From the NCBI RefSeq assembly GCF_038002765.1, contig NZ_JBBODE010000002.1, forward strand, positions 1,798,001 through 1,862,000: DNA of 64,000 nt, given 5' to 3'. Position numbers and translations under genes: made by a program. This document shows, one piece after another, positions 50,684 through 59,571 of this stretch. The stretch is from Peribacillus sp. FSL H8-0477 (GTDB lineage: Bacteria > Bacillota > Bacilli > Bacillales > DSM-1321). The notes under the pieces are model-generated. The model saw only the letters and a program-made list of their open reading frames with translations. It did not search any database and was not told the origin of the DNA. Every line of letters begins with the position of its first letter. The stretch's first letter is position 1.

Positions 50684-51545
50684 CTAGGCTGCTTGGTTTT
50701 GCTGATAGTGTTCTCTGTACGTAACGGGACTTTGCCAATCTAATTTTGACTTCATTCGTTCAAAATTATAATAGTTGATAAATTGATCAATGGCTGTTTT
50801 AAGTTCTTCAAAGCTAGTATACGTATTTCCGTAATACATCTCTTGTTTCAAGATTCCAAAAAAGTTCTCCATGGGTGAGTTATCAAGGCAGTTGCCCTTT
50901 CGGGACATACTTTGAAAAATACCATGGTCCTTCAATTTGGTCCTTCAATTTCTTGGAGTAGCCCTTCATTTGGTAAGGCCATCCTTGATCAGAATGGAAC
51001 GTTCGGCGGTATGGACAGTCAGAAGTGATTTGAATGGCTTCTTCAAGTGCCTCATTAATGGCTTTAGCTGTTAGTTTCTCTGTTACTCGATAAGACAGAA
51101 TTTCCCCATTAAACATGTCCATGAAGGGATCTAGGTACAGTTTCTTAATATGAACGGAACCAGTTAGACTCTTTACGAAATACTTGAATTCTGTGGTATC
51201 AGTGGTGATTTTTTGGTGACAGACACTCGTATAAAACCGTCGGTGAATTCGATTTTTCGCAACGGTTCCCACTGTCCCTTTATAGGAACTATATTTTCTT
51301 GATTTCCGAGTATAGGACGTGACTTGAAGGCCCAATTTATTCATCAAACGTTGTACCTTTTTCATATTAATATGAATGCCACGATTTCGTAGCTCTTGTG
51401 TCATTCTGCGATAGCCATAGTCTTTATGTGAAGAACGTATCTCTTTCATTAGGAACTCAATTTCTTCATCCTTATTAGGCTCATCAAATCGTTTTACCCA
51501 GTAGTAGTATGTTGCCTTTCGATAGCCTGTTGCTTCAAGGATCAC
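50684..51545 (-). pseudogene. IS-B OrfB disrupted by a 13-bp tandem duplication
   Basis: DDE transposase in two frames. The N-terminal part (51545 to about 50930) has T-T-D-T-T-E-F-K and F-H-S-D-Q-G-W-P-Y. The C-terminal part (to 50684) has G-I-F-Q-S-M-S-R-K-G-N-C-L-D-N-S-P-M-E-N and F-G-I-L-K-Q-E. A 13-base tandem duplication, GGTCCTTCAATTT at 50926-50938 and 50939-50951, shifts the frame at K-L-K-D. Removing one copy restores K-L-K-D-H-G-I-F. The element should not transpose on its own. Confidence 0.9.
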
Positions 51546-51547
51546 TG

Positions 51548-52090
51548 TTAATTTGAAGTCTTTGGTGAGTTCTTTGATGACTCTGGCTTCTGTTTTAGCA
51601 GTCGGCTCGGAATATTGTGCCCTGAAGCGCGGAGCTTTTTTATGAAAGCTAATTCCGCCCGTAGTTTTTCCGCTTCATGTTCCAACTCTTTTCTCGTCAT
51701 ATCTTTAAAATCACTACGTGATTGTTCTGTCATTTTTGAACGCCCCTTCGGTTTAGGCATCAGCCCCTGAGCTCCTCCTTGTTCAAATTTCTTCATCCAT
51801 CTGGAAATCGTATATGGAAGGGTAAGTTTGAAGTGTTTGGCTGCTTCATAGGTTGATTCACCTGTCTCTTTCATCCAGTTTACGACATCCATTTTAAATT
51901 GACCAGAATAGATAGTTTTAGTGTTTTTCCGCTCTAAACCAGCTCGTCCAAGTAGGTTATAAGCGTTCACCCATTTTCGAACCATAGAGCGATCAATGGT
52001 GTACTTTTCACCCAAAGTCCGATAGCCCCCAACACCTGCCAAGTAGTCATTGACCACTGCTAATTTAAAATTCACATCATATTTAGCCAT
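51548..52090 (-). CDS. IS-B transposase OrfA
   Basis: 180-residue DNA-binding subunit with helix-turn-helix units (G-Y-R-T-L-G-E-K-Y-T-I-D-R-S-M-V-R-K-W and T-Y-E-A-A-K-H-F-K-L) and a coiled coil (R-K-E-L-E-H-E-A-E-K-L-R-A-E-L-A-F-I-K-K-L). Intact in length. Start ATG 52090 close to the right end. OrfB is broken, so this copy is probably non-functional for transposition. Confidence 0.9.
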   Translation of the reverse strand: MAKYDVNFKLAVVNDYLAGVGGYRTLGEKYTIDRSMVRKWVNAYNLLGRAGLERKNTKTIYSGQFKMDVVNWMKETGESTYEAAKHFKLTLPYTISRWMKKFEQGGAQGLMPKPKGRSKMTEQSRSDFKDMTRKELEHEAEKLRAELAFIKKLRASGHNIPSRLLKQKPESSKNSPKTSN

Positions 52091-52136
52091 AAAAATACCC
52101 CCGAAAGTTATTGTCTAACTTTCGGGGGTCACATCA

Positions 52137-52212
52137 AGTGGCAGCCTTTTTGAATGTACGGATCTTACACTAATCATACATTCAAATTCAAGTGAGAAAA
52201 AACCCTTGGAGC
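52137..52212 (+). repeat. Array element R6, right part after IS-B
   Basis: Palindrome remainder AGTGGCAGCC-TTTTT. Core 52149-52186: TTTGAATGTACGGAT, spacer CTTACACT, AATCATACATTCAAA. Tail TTCAAGTGAGAAAAAACCC. Confidence 0.88.
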
Positions 52213-52320
52213 TCTAAAGATCATCTATGAAATTGACTCGGGTATATGGACTAAAATCTTATTTTCTTAAACGCAATAATCCTGTCTTATTTTCGTCAAT
52301 TAGTTAAAAATAGTCCATTT

Positions 52321-52417
52321 ATCTACCATTTAGGTATATAACAATGTTTCCAAGGTAGATACTGTTGAAAAGAATATTTATATATTTCAAACTTTCTTCA
52401 CAGTTCTTGCCTATAAT
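52321..52417 (+). promoter_or_regulatory. Upstream region of nosD
   Basis: TATAAT at 52412-52417 is a probable -10. Upstream dyads ATCTACC / GGTAGAT (52321-52360) and TTGAAA / TTTCAA (52365-52390) may bind a regulator of anaerobic or nitrogen-oxide metabolism, but neither fits the FNR consensus TGTGA-N6-TCACA. Confidence 0.35.
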
Positions 52418-52452
52418 AAAAATGAAATATCAGTATTGTGGGGTTAAATGCT

Positions 52453-53727
52453 ATGGAAATTATCAAGACTGCACTTTTTCTACTCATTTTCTCTTTTTTT
52501 CTGCCAATTAATAGTTATGCAGATGAAACACTACAAAGTAGAATAGATCATGCTTCAAAAGGAGAAATAATTGAAATTGAAGAAGGTATATACGAAGAAT
52601 CGCTTACCCTCAAAAAATCAATTAAGTTGATTGGCAAGGGGGATGTTGTGATTCGCTCCTGTGAAGAAAAGCCAGTCATTAGAATTGGAGGCATGAATAA
52701 TACCTTAGAGAACATAAAAGTGGAACATTGCAGCGATGTAGAAAAGACCACTGCTATTTATGTAACCGGTTCGCGCCATATGCTGCAAGATATTCAGATT
52801 GATGCAGAACAGTTTGGAATTAAATTGGACAAGGCTAATCATATAACGATAAAAGATAGTTACGTCCTTGGTCATCGAAAAGGAAACGGCATTGATTTAT
52901 GGGAGTCTACTTCTAATACTATTCAAAACATGAACATTTCAAGATTTCTCGATGGAATTTATATGGAACAAAGTAATCGCAATTTATTAAGAGAAAATAC
53001 ACTCACTAGTTCTCGTTATGGCATGCATTTAATGTATGCCAACGACAATATCCTCCAGAAAAATAGCTCTAGAGAAAACCTGACAGGCACGATGTTGATG
53101 GAAGCTAAAAGAACATCTGTTTTAGATAATGATTTTTCTTTAAATCTGGATAATGTGAATGCTCAAGGGTTACTCATGTACTATGTGACTGATTCTAAGA
53201 TTATTGGAAATCACATGACGGAGAACCGTGTGGGAATCTATATGGAGGATTCCCACAATAATACGATGAAGTCTAACAAATTGACCAATAACTATATTGG
53301 GGTCCAATTTAAAAGATCGATTGATAATCAGATTACCCTCAATACATTTGCAGGGAATGTGAATGAAGCCCAAGCTATCGAGAGTTCGAAAAATACATTT
53401 ATAAAAAATTATTGGGAAGCTTCCGCAAAAATTGATACAAGTGGTAAGGGAATAAGTGCCGTTCCATTTACTGCGGATCCTTATTTTTTGACCCTTACAG
53501 AGGATCTACCAGAGTATCAATTGTTTTTCCAGGCACCCGGACTCTCCTTGCTTCAAAAAATGCTAAAAAGTTCGAAGAATCAATTGTTACTTGATTCTTC
53601 CCCCTTAATGAAGCCTTCTGTGGAAATCGTAAAAGATGACTCTTCAGGCTTAATTTTATGGGCAATTAGTATCGTTATGTTGTGTGTAAGTTTACTATTA
53701 TTTGTTTTTGGGAGGAAAAGAATATGA
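52453..53727 (+). CDS. nosD: Nitrous oxide reductase maturation protein NosD
   Basis: 424-residue exported right-handed beta-helix protein needed to build the copper centre of nitrous oxide reductase. Signal peptide up to about residue 23 (S-Y-A), CASH-type repeats such as H-I-T-I-K-D-S-Y-V-L-G and N-T-I-Q-N-M-N-I-S-R-F-L-D-G-I-Y over most of the length, and a C-terminal membrane helix (S-G-L-I-L-W-A-I-S-I-V-M-L-C-V-S). Start ATG 52453 with GTGGGG upstream; a GTG at 52438 overlaps that site. First gene of nosDLYF. No nosZ is seen in the window. It lies between array elements R6 and R7. Confidence 0.88.
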   Translation: MEIIKTALFLLIFSFFLPINSYADETLQSRIDHASKGEIIEIEEGIYEESLTLKKSIKLIGKGDVVIRSCEEKPVIRIGGMNNTLENIKVEHCSDVEKTTAIYVTGSRHMLQDIQIDAEQFGIKLDKANHITIKDSYVLGHRKGNGIDLWESTSNTIQNMNISRFLDGIYMEQSNRNLLRENTLTSSRYGMHLMYANDNILQKNSSRENLTGTMLMEAKRTSVLDNDFSLNLDNVNAQGLLMYYVTDSKIIGNHMTENRVGIYMEDSHNNTMKSNKLTNNYIGVQFKRSIDNQITLNTFAGNVNEAQAIESSKNTFIKNYWEASAKIDTSGKGISAVPFTADPYFLTLTEDLPEYQLFFQAPGLSLLQKMLKSSKNQLLLDSSPLMKPSVEIVKDDSSGLILWAISIVMLCVSLLLFVFGRKRI

Positions 53728-54284
53728 TTAAAAAGATACAAGGTATCCTGCTCATGAGTATTATAGTCATTTTGGCAGCATGCGGGGATGAAGAGATTAA
53801 ACCGGTTGCCATTGATGAAGCAACCGATACTTGCGCGACATGTAATATGGCTGTTGTGGATAATCAATTTGCCACACAGATTATTTTAAAAGATGGAAAA
53901 TCATTTATTTTTGATGATATCGGGTGTATGTACGAATGGATGGAAAGTAATGAAGATAAAGAAGTCGAAGCAGAATTTGTCCGGAATTATGATGACAAAG
54001 AATGGGTTTTAGCTGATAAAGCTACCTATGTATATAATCAATCAGTAAAAACACCAATGGCTTATAACGTTATTTCGTTTAACGATAGTAAAGAAGCGGA
54101 AAAGTATGTGGCTAAGCATAAAGATAGCACGCTCATGACAGCTGAAGAATTAGGTGATCATTCTTGGGAGAGAAATCATGAAATGATGAAAAAAATGAAA
54201 GAGATGAATCATGGCAAAGGATCTGACCATTCTCATTCAGAAGATGGTGAGATGGAAGATAGCCATTCAGACGGTGATATGTAA
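53724..54284 (+). CDS. nosL: NosL copper-chaperone lipoprotein
   Basis: 186 residues. The signal peptide ends in I-L-A-A-C-G, giving a lipidated cysteine near residue 17. The Cu(I) site C-A-T-C-N-M and F-D-D-I-G-C-M are NosL hallmarks; NosL delivers copper to nitrous oxide reductase. A His/Met/Glu-rich tail (H-G-K-G-S-D-H-S-H-S-E-D and D-S-H-S-D-G-D-M) may add metal binding. ATG 53724 overlaps the nosD stop (ATGA), preceded by GGGAGGAAAAG inside nosD. A terminator hairpin follows 16 bases after the stop, before nosY. Confidence 0.92.
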   Translation: MIKKIQGILLMSIIVILAACGDEEIKPVAIDEATDTCATCNMAVVDNQFATQIILKDGKSFIFDDIGCMYEWMESNEDKEVEAEFVRNYDDKEWVLADKATYVYNQSVKTPMAYNVISFNDSKEAEKYVAKHKDSTLMTAEELGDHSWERNHEMMKKMKEMNHGKGSDHSHSEDGEMEDSHSDGDM

Positions 54285-54300
54285 GAATTATTGATTGAAC

Positions 54301-54328
54301 ACCGGCCTTCGTTTGGTCGGTCTTTTTT
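54301..54328 (+). terminator. Hairpin with T run between nosL and nosY
   Basis: ACCGGCC / GGTCGGT stem and T6. Likely an attenuator lowering nosYF relative to nosDL, since no separate promoter for nosY is obvious. Confidence 0.7.
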
Positions 54329-54368
54329 ATGGAATGGTTTAAAGAATAAGTTAAAAAGGGGAATGACG

Positions 54369-55181
54369 ATGTGGAATATATGGCGGTCGGAGCTACGAAT
54401 GACGGTAAGACAAGGATCCTACTATTCGTTTTTAATTTTATGGGTGGCTGTTTTATCACTTTTATTTTTACTGCAAAGTAGTGCACCTTCTTTAACAGGA
54501 TACACGAATACGACCGGGACTGTTGTCAATGTAGCATTGTATATCATTCCTTTGTTTATGTTAATTATCGGTTCGTTTACTATTGCTAATGAGATGGAAA
54601 ACGGCCAATGGCGTTTATTAAGTACCTATCCACTATTTACCCTTTCCTATGTATTGGGGAAAATCGGGGGGCAGTTTACTTCTCAAATTATAGTGTTTAC
54701 ATTCAGTTATGGTGTTAGCTTGGCGATTGGTCTTGCATTTGGATTAGCATTTGCGGTCGAATGGCTGTTAGCCATATACTTTTTTTCTATTTCGCTTATT
54801 TTCTTCTTTCTTATAATCGGTATAATCGTCGGGACAATTGTTTCAACCAGATGGCAGGCGTTGTCAGTATCGGTAATAATTTGGTTTTTTCTAATAATGA
54901 TTTGGCCAACTGCCTTAATCGGGGTGTTGGGGTTATTCCCTTATACAATGATTGAGACGCTCATGAAGGTAGCTTTATTCTTGAATCCGGCTGAACTGGT
55001 GAGAATCGTTTTAGTGATTGAACTTGATGGAGGTTCTGTATTTGGTCAAGCCTATGACTCGTTAGTGACCTTTATGGAAACCCCTGGCGCTACTCTTATT
55101 TATATTCTTTATGTGATAGTATTTCTAGCCATTAGTTTATTGTTTACGATGAGTATGTTGGAATGGAGGAAAAGAAGATGA
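54369..55181 (+). CDS. nosY: NosY-type ABC transporter permease
   Basis: 270 residues with six hydrophobic segments (about 20-40, 55-75, 100-130, 140-165, 175-200 and 240-262). This is the membrane part of the NosDFY complex that supports copper/sulfur centre assembly. The ABC2-type permease pattern includes A-N-E-M-E-N-G-Q-W-R-L-L-S-T-Y-P. I use ATG 54369, spaced seven bases from AAAAAGGGG; ATG 54363 is two codons upstream but too close to that site. Ends by ATGA overlap with nosF. Confidence 0.87.
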   Translation: MWNIWRSELRMTVRQGSYYSFLILWVAVLSLLFLLQSSAPSLTGYTNTTGTVVNVALYIIPLFMLIIGSFTIANEMENGQWRLLSTYPLFTLSYVLGKIGGQFTSQIIVFTFSYGVSLAIGLAFGLAFAVEWLLAIYFFSISLIFFFLIIGIIVGTIVSTRWQALSVSVIIWFFLIMIWPTALIGVLGLFPYTMIETLMKVALFLNPAELVRIVLVIELDGGSVFGQAYDSLVTFMETPGATLIYILYVIVFLAISLLFTMSMLEWRKRR

Positions 55182-55876
55182 CTAAGTTTAGTGTAGAAAA
55201 AATATCAAAGGTATATAAACAGAAAACGGCCTTGAAGACAAGCTCGTTTGATGTAGAAGATGGAACGTGTGTCGTTTTGTGCGGTGGAAATGGTGCGGGT
55301 AAGAGCACCATGCTACAAATAATGGCTGGGATTATTGCCTCATCAAGTGGAAAGACTTCGATAAACGGTAAGGACCTCCAATATGATAGGGATAATTATC
55401 TACATGAAATTGGCTTTATGCCTGATGATTTTCATGCTCAGGAAACGATGACGGTCGAGGAATTCCTCTCATTTTACGGCTCTTTTCGAAAAGTGGGTAA
55501 GCAAAGGGTTGCTGAAGTTATTGAGCTGATTGGTTTAACCGAAAAAAAGCGTGAGTTTATTAAAAGCCTGTCGAAAGGTATGAGACAAAGACTGCTTTTT
55601 GGTCAATCAATTTTAGCAAAACCCGCCGTTTTATTAATGGATGAACCGACAAACGGACTTGATCCCTATTGGGTAAACCGATTTGTAGAGATTCTAAATG
55701 AAATGAAAAAAGAAGGGACAATTATTGTCTTTTCCACACATATGATGGATGTTGCTGCAGAAACAGGCGATGTCATTCTATTCTTGAAACAAGGAGAAAT
55801 TTTTCAAACCATTAAAAATGAAGGAAAAGCAGAAGATACAACCATGAAACTAATGAAACTGCATCGCTATGCGTAA
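55178..55876 (+). CDS. nosF: NosF-type ABC transporter ATPase
   Basis: 232-residue ATPase. Walker A G-G-N-G-A-G-K-S-T, signature L-S-K-G-M-R-Q-R, Walker B A-V-L-L-M-D-E-P-T-N-G-L-D-P and switch S-T-H-M-M. It powers the NosDFY complex. The signature has Lys-Gly-Met in place of Gly-Gly-Gln, as is common in this export-type subfamily. GGAGGA at 55165-55170 inside nosY and the ATGA overlap show translational coupling with nosY. Last gene of the operon. Confidence 0.9.
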   Translation: MTKFSVEKISKVYKQKTALKTSSFDVEDGTCVVLCGGNGAGKSTMLQIMAGIIASSSGKTSINGKDLQYDRDNYLHEIGFMPDDFHAQETMTVEEFLSFYGSFRKVGKQRVAEVIELIGLTEKKREFIKSLSKGMRQRLLFGQSILAKPAVLLMDEPTNGLDPYWVNRFVEILNEMKKEGTIIVFSTHMMDVAAETGDVILFLKQGEIFQTIKNEGKAEDTTMKLMKLHRYA

Positions 55877-56128
55877 ACAGCAGGTCTACTCTTTATGCTA
55901 CTTTTGCGGGAATTCTTCTGCAGTAAGAATTTCTTCATTTTCAATATCTCTTAATCATTTTTTTATAAAGAAAAGAAAAAATCAATAAAATTAAGAATGA
56001 TATGTATGAGTCTGGATCCATGAAATAGTTAACGAAATTATCTTATTTTTAGTATGTAATTAAATGCCTCTACAATAGGTATCCAGCGTTTGGAACTATA
56101 GATAATGTGGATAGAGAATTTAAGCATC
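55877..56128. other. Intergenic region after nosF
   Basis: About 250 AT-rich bases with no gene and no clear terminator right after nosF; the palindrome in the next array element may serve as one. Confidence 0.45.
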
Positions 56129-56250
56129 TAAAAATCGGGCACATGGCCAGCTTCCTAGATCAGGGGTTATGTGAACTTAAAGAAAGATAAAGACTGCCAA
56201 TTGGCAGCCATGAATGTACGAGGTTAGTATAATCATACATTCATATTTAA
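56129..56250 (+). repeat. Array element R7 with complete 3' module and palindrome
   Basis: The only copy not split by an IS: AAAATCGGGCACATGG, CCAGCTTCCTAGATCAG, GGGTTATGTGAAC, then palindrome CTGCCAATTGGCAG (56194-56207). Core about 56209-56245: CATGAATGTACGAG, spacer GTTAGTAT, AATCATACATTCATA. It gives the uninterrupted structure of the element. Confidence 0.88.
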
Positions 56251-56258
56251 GGAGAAAA

Positions 56259-56483
56259 ATGCTAATGAAGTTGGCTTATTTAGTTAGGGAAACCAAGAAC
56301 ATTTACTACCCTAACGATATTTCATATAATGAATTCAATAGCTATAATCAACATAATATTATAGTGAGGTATTTTGACCTTTTTGGCAAAGACCTATGTA
56401 TTGCAGCAGATTATCACGGTTCATCCCCACATCAAGAAAGAGTAAAGAAAGGACAGGAGCCGCAGCCTGCCCTTTCTTTATGA
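56259..56483 (+). CDS. 74-residue hypothetical protein after the last array element
   Basis: M-L-M-K-L-A-Y-L-V-R-E-T-K-N-I-Y-Y-P-N-D with Y-F-D-L-F-G-K-D-L-C-I-A-A-D-Y-H. No signal peptide and no family recognised. AAGGAG (56248-56253) at the edge of R7 is its ribosome binding site, so the gene starts directly behind the recombination core, as cassette genes do. ATG 56265 is an alternative start. A terminator hairpin overlaps its last codons. Confidence 0.6.
   Translation: MLMKLAYLVRETKNIYYPNDISYNEFNSYNQHNIIVRYFDLFGKDLCIAADYHGSSPHQERVKKGQEPQPALSL
56444..56479 (+). terminator. Hairpin at the end of the last small gene
   Basis: AAAGAAAGG-a-CAGG / CCTG-c-CCTTTCTTT stem; overlaps the stop region. 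Weak T tail. Confidence 0.6.
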
Positions 56484-56523
56484 TATGAGGATATACACGT
56501 GATGAATTTACAACGTTCATAGG

Positions 56524-57393
<870 letters not shown>

Positions 57394-57485
57394 TCAAATA
57401 TGAAACAGCAAACAGCACGCATCGCAGGAATCCGGCAACGCAGCAATTCCAGTTACGGCTGATTTGAATTACTATCAGCATAGTA

Positions 57486-57504
57486 CCTTCGTGTTACACG
57501 AAGG
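57486..57504. promoter_or_regulatory. MerR-type operator
   Basis: Perfect dyad CCTTCGTG-TTA-CACGAAGG in the intergenic region of the divergent akr and merR-type genes; MerR proteins bind such dyads between -35 and -10. Confidence 0.75.
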
Positions 57505-57543
57505 CAAGACGTTTTCAAAATTTATTTTCTAAGGAGGATTCGC

Positions 57544-57969
57544 ATGCATACGGTCAAAGAAGCTGCCTTGATAACGGGACTAACCATACACACCGTACGC
57601 TTTTACACAGATAAAGGACTGGTGCCAAGCGTACAGCGTAATAAAGACAATATTCGATTGTTCGACGAAGAATCAATCAATTGGCTGTATGGAGCCAAAT
57701 GCCTCAAGAAGACCGGGATGCCAATTAAAGTCATCAAAATGTATGTTGACCTCTGTCTTGAAGGGGATTCGACGGTTCCGCAACGTTGCGCACTAATGAT
57801 GGAGTATAGAGAAGCGTCGCTCGTTCAGCTCGAAGAAGCAAAACGGCTCGTCGTCCATTTAGAACAAAAAGCAGCCCAATATCAGGACATTCTGGAGCAT
57901 CGCACCCCAGACATAACCAATCCTGGAAACTGGCACAAAATTAAAAATGAACACACAGCAGCCGATTGA
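57544..57969 (+). CDS. MerR-family transcriptional regulator
   Basis: 141 residues. The winged helix-turn-helix begins H-T-V-K-E-A-A-L-I-T-G-L-T-I-H-T-V-R-F-Y-T-D-K-G-L-V-P, followed by N-I-R-L-F-D-E-E-S-I-N-W-L. A long coiled-coil dimerisation helix includes L-V-Q-L-E-E-A-K-R-L-V-V-H-L. No metal-binding cysteines are evident at the end, so it probably senses an organic or redox signal, as YhdM/AdhR-type regulators of aldehyde stress do. Likely regulates the divergent aldo/keto reductase. AAGGAGG lies 7 bases before the ATG. Confidence 0.92.
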   Translation: MHTVKEAALITGLTIHTVRFYTDKGLVPSVQRNKDNIRLFDEESINWLYGAKCLKKTGMPIKVIKMYVDLCLEGDSTVPQRCALMMEYREASLVQLEEAKRLVVHLEQKAAQYQDILEHRTPDITNPGNWHKIKNEHTAAD

Positions 57970-58174
57970 GAACCATCAAGTGCACATGTCTATTGTACGC
58001 TTGTTTCAACCACTCCCTTCGAAATCCGATTAGGTTTTAGATGAAGAATGTGTTAGTTGCGGAAAACTGCATTATATTATTCATGTATATGGTTTTTTTT
58101 GAATTCTGAAAATATTGGATATATATGCTATTTTTATTGAAAATTACGGTACAGAACTGGGGGAGGGGATGTAT

Positions 58175-59050
58175 ATGCTACAACAAGTAATCGATAGATT
58201 TAAGTTGAATGTGTTAATGATTGAGGATGTTCCGCAGTCTTTTAGTTCTTCAGTTTATAAAATCCGACTAATCGATCATCGTATAGTCTATATAAAAATT
58301 CCTTTTTCTAAAGCAAAGCTTGAACTTGAGTATACTGTACTTAAACGATTACGTCATGAGCTGCCTGTGCCAGAAATATTAGACTATTGGGAAGGGAATG
58401 AGGATGTTACTGGTGCTTTATTATTATCCGCAATTAAAGGTGTACCGATTAGAGAGCAAGTGGATACAACTCTGGCTTATGATATTGGAGTAAACCACGC
58501 CATGCTGCATTCAATCGTTCCAAATGAGCAGGATGATAAAAGTGCTGTTTCCAATGAGTATGGTCAATGGTTTGAGTTTATTAGGAGGCAATTTTATTCT
58601 TTTGCAGAAGATGTAAAAGAAGTAATTGATTCTCGTGTATACGAACAATCATTAAAGCACTTTGATCGGCAATTGAACGTACTTCCCTCTCCAGACGGAC
58701 CTAGCTTTATACATATGGATTTTCGGCCAGGCAATATATTAGTTCATGAAAATCAAGTGGCTGGAATCATTGATTTTGAAAGTGTCCGCATTGGCGCAAC
58801 TGAGATGGACTTCACAAAAATTAATCGCGATATTTTTATGAAGTTTCCTGGAACAAGGGATGCCTTTCAAAAAGGGTATGAGTCCATTCGTCCACTTATT
58901 GATTTGGAAGAAGTTTTACCATTTTATCGTTTTGCCGATGCATTTAATTCAATTGGTTGGTGTAAAAGAAGGGGAATTGAAAAGCATCAACCTTTTTTAC
59001 AAGAAAACTTAACCTATTTAAATGGATTGTTAAATAGACATGATAGCTAA
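58175..59050 (+). CDS. Phosphotransferase (APH/choline kinase family)
   Basis: 291-residue kinase. An N-lobe with Y-I-K-I-P-F-S-K-A-K-L-E-L-E-Y, the catalytic loop F-I-H-M-D-F-R-P-G-N-I-L and the metal-binding I-I-D-F-E-S-V-R-I-G. The family phosphorylates aminoglycosides, choline, homoserine or other small molecules; the substrate is not deducible. I start at ATG 58175 (M-L-Q-Q-V), seven bases after GGGGGAGGGG; ATG 58169 is two codons upstream. Stands alone. Confidence 0.85.
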   Translation: MLQQVIDRFKLNVLMIEDVPQSFSSSVYKIRLIDHRIVYIKIPFSKAKLELEYTVLKRLRHELPVPEILDYWEGNEDVTGALLLSAIKGVPIREQVDTTLAYDIGVNHAMLHSIVPNEQDDKSAVSNEYGQWFEFIRRQFYSFAEDVKEVIDSRVYEQSLKHFDRQLNVLPSPDGPSFIHMDFRPGNILVHENQVAGIIDFESVRIGATEMDFTKINRDIFMKFPGTRDAFQKGYESIRPLIDLEEVLPFYRFADAFNSIGWCKRRGIEKHQPFLQENLTYLNGLLNRHDS

Positions 59051-59206
59051 AAAATGATTAACCAGCTTAGTTATAGCTAGATCATCCAAATCTTTTGAAG
59101 AGTCCATAGCATGGGTTCTTTTTTTTTACGAAAATAGTTACATTTTGTGGCATGAAGTTATCATATAACTCTAGAAACTTATATCACATTATGATATATT
59201 AGTTTT

Positions 59207-59233
59207 AGATATATGTCGTTTTGTGATATATCT
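59207..59233. promoter_or_regulatory. Candidate PadR operator
   Basis: AGATATAT / ATATATCT dyad (8-bp arms, 11-base gap) just before the padR-type gene; a second ATATCAC...TGATAT dyad lies at about 59181-59197. Confidence 0.55.
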
Positions 59234-59256
59234 AATAAGATGGAGAAGGTGATTGG

Positions 59257-59571
59257 TTGAAGAAAAATGAACAATTAACGGATTCAATGTTTAACATTAT
59301 GGCTGCTCTCACTAAACCTAGGCATGGATACGCTATTATGAATTTAATTGAAGAAACAACAAAGGGGGCAATAACCATAGGTCCTGCCTCAATGTACACC
59401 ATTATTAAAAAGTTATTAAGTCAAGAGTGGATTTATTTGTATGACGGGACAGATTCAAGACGTAAAACGTATCTGCTTACTGAAAAGGGCAGAGAAGTAT
59501 TGGAGGAAGATATTAAGTTAAGAAAACTAACGATTCAGTTAGCGGAAACTGGATTGAAGGAGGTTGAGTAA
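59257..59571 (+). CDS. PadR-family transcriptional regulator
   Basis: 104-residue winged-helix regulator: L-T-D-S-M-F-N-I-M-A-A-L-T-K-P-R-H-G-Y-A-I-M, the G-P-A-S-M-Y-T-I-I-K-K-L recognition helix and the wing R-R-K-T-Y-L-L-T-E-K-G. Start is TTG 59257 behind GGAGAAGGTG. TAATG overlap with the next gene shows an operon. In Bacillales this PadR plus DUF2812 pair is common, and PadR probably represses its own operon through the AT-rich dyads upstream. Confidence 0.9.
   Translation: MKKNEQLTDSMFNIMAALTKPRHGYAIMNLIEETTKGAITIGPASMYTIIKKLLSQEWIYLYDGTDSRRKTYLLTEKGREVLEEDIKLRKLTIQLAETGLKEVE

Larger units (their letters stand above)
50506..52136 (-). mobile_element. IS3-family element (IS-B), orfB broken
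   Basis: About 1631 bp. Terminal repeats: left TGTAGTGACCCCTAAAAT, right-end complement TGATGTGACCCCCGAAAG, both continuing to TTAGAC. No clear target duplication is seen. It is related to but distinct from IS-A. It sits at the same place in the same palindrome type (GGCTGCCACT on the left, AGTGGCAGCC on the right). Confidence 0.88.

Noticed and set aside
46441..56250. Array repeats as a CRISPR
   Set aside because: Repeats are 500-4000 bp apart, variable in length, with genes between them, and no cas gene is present.
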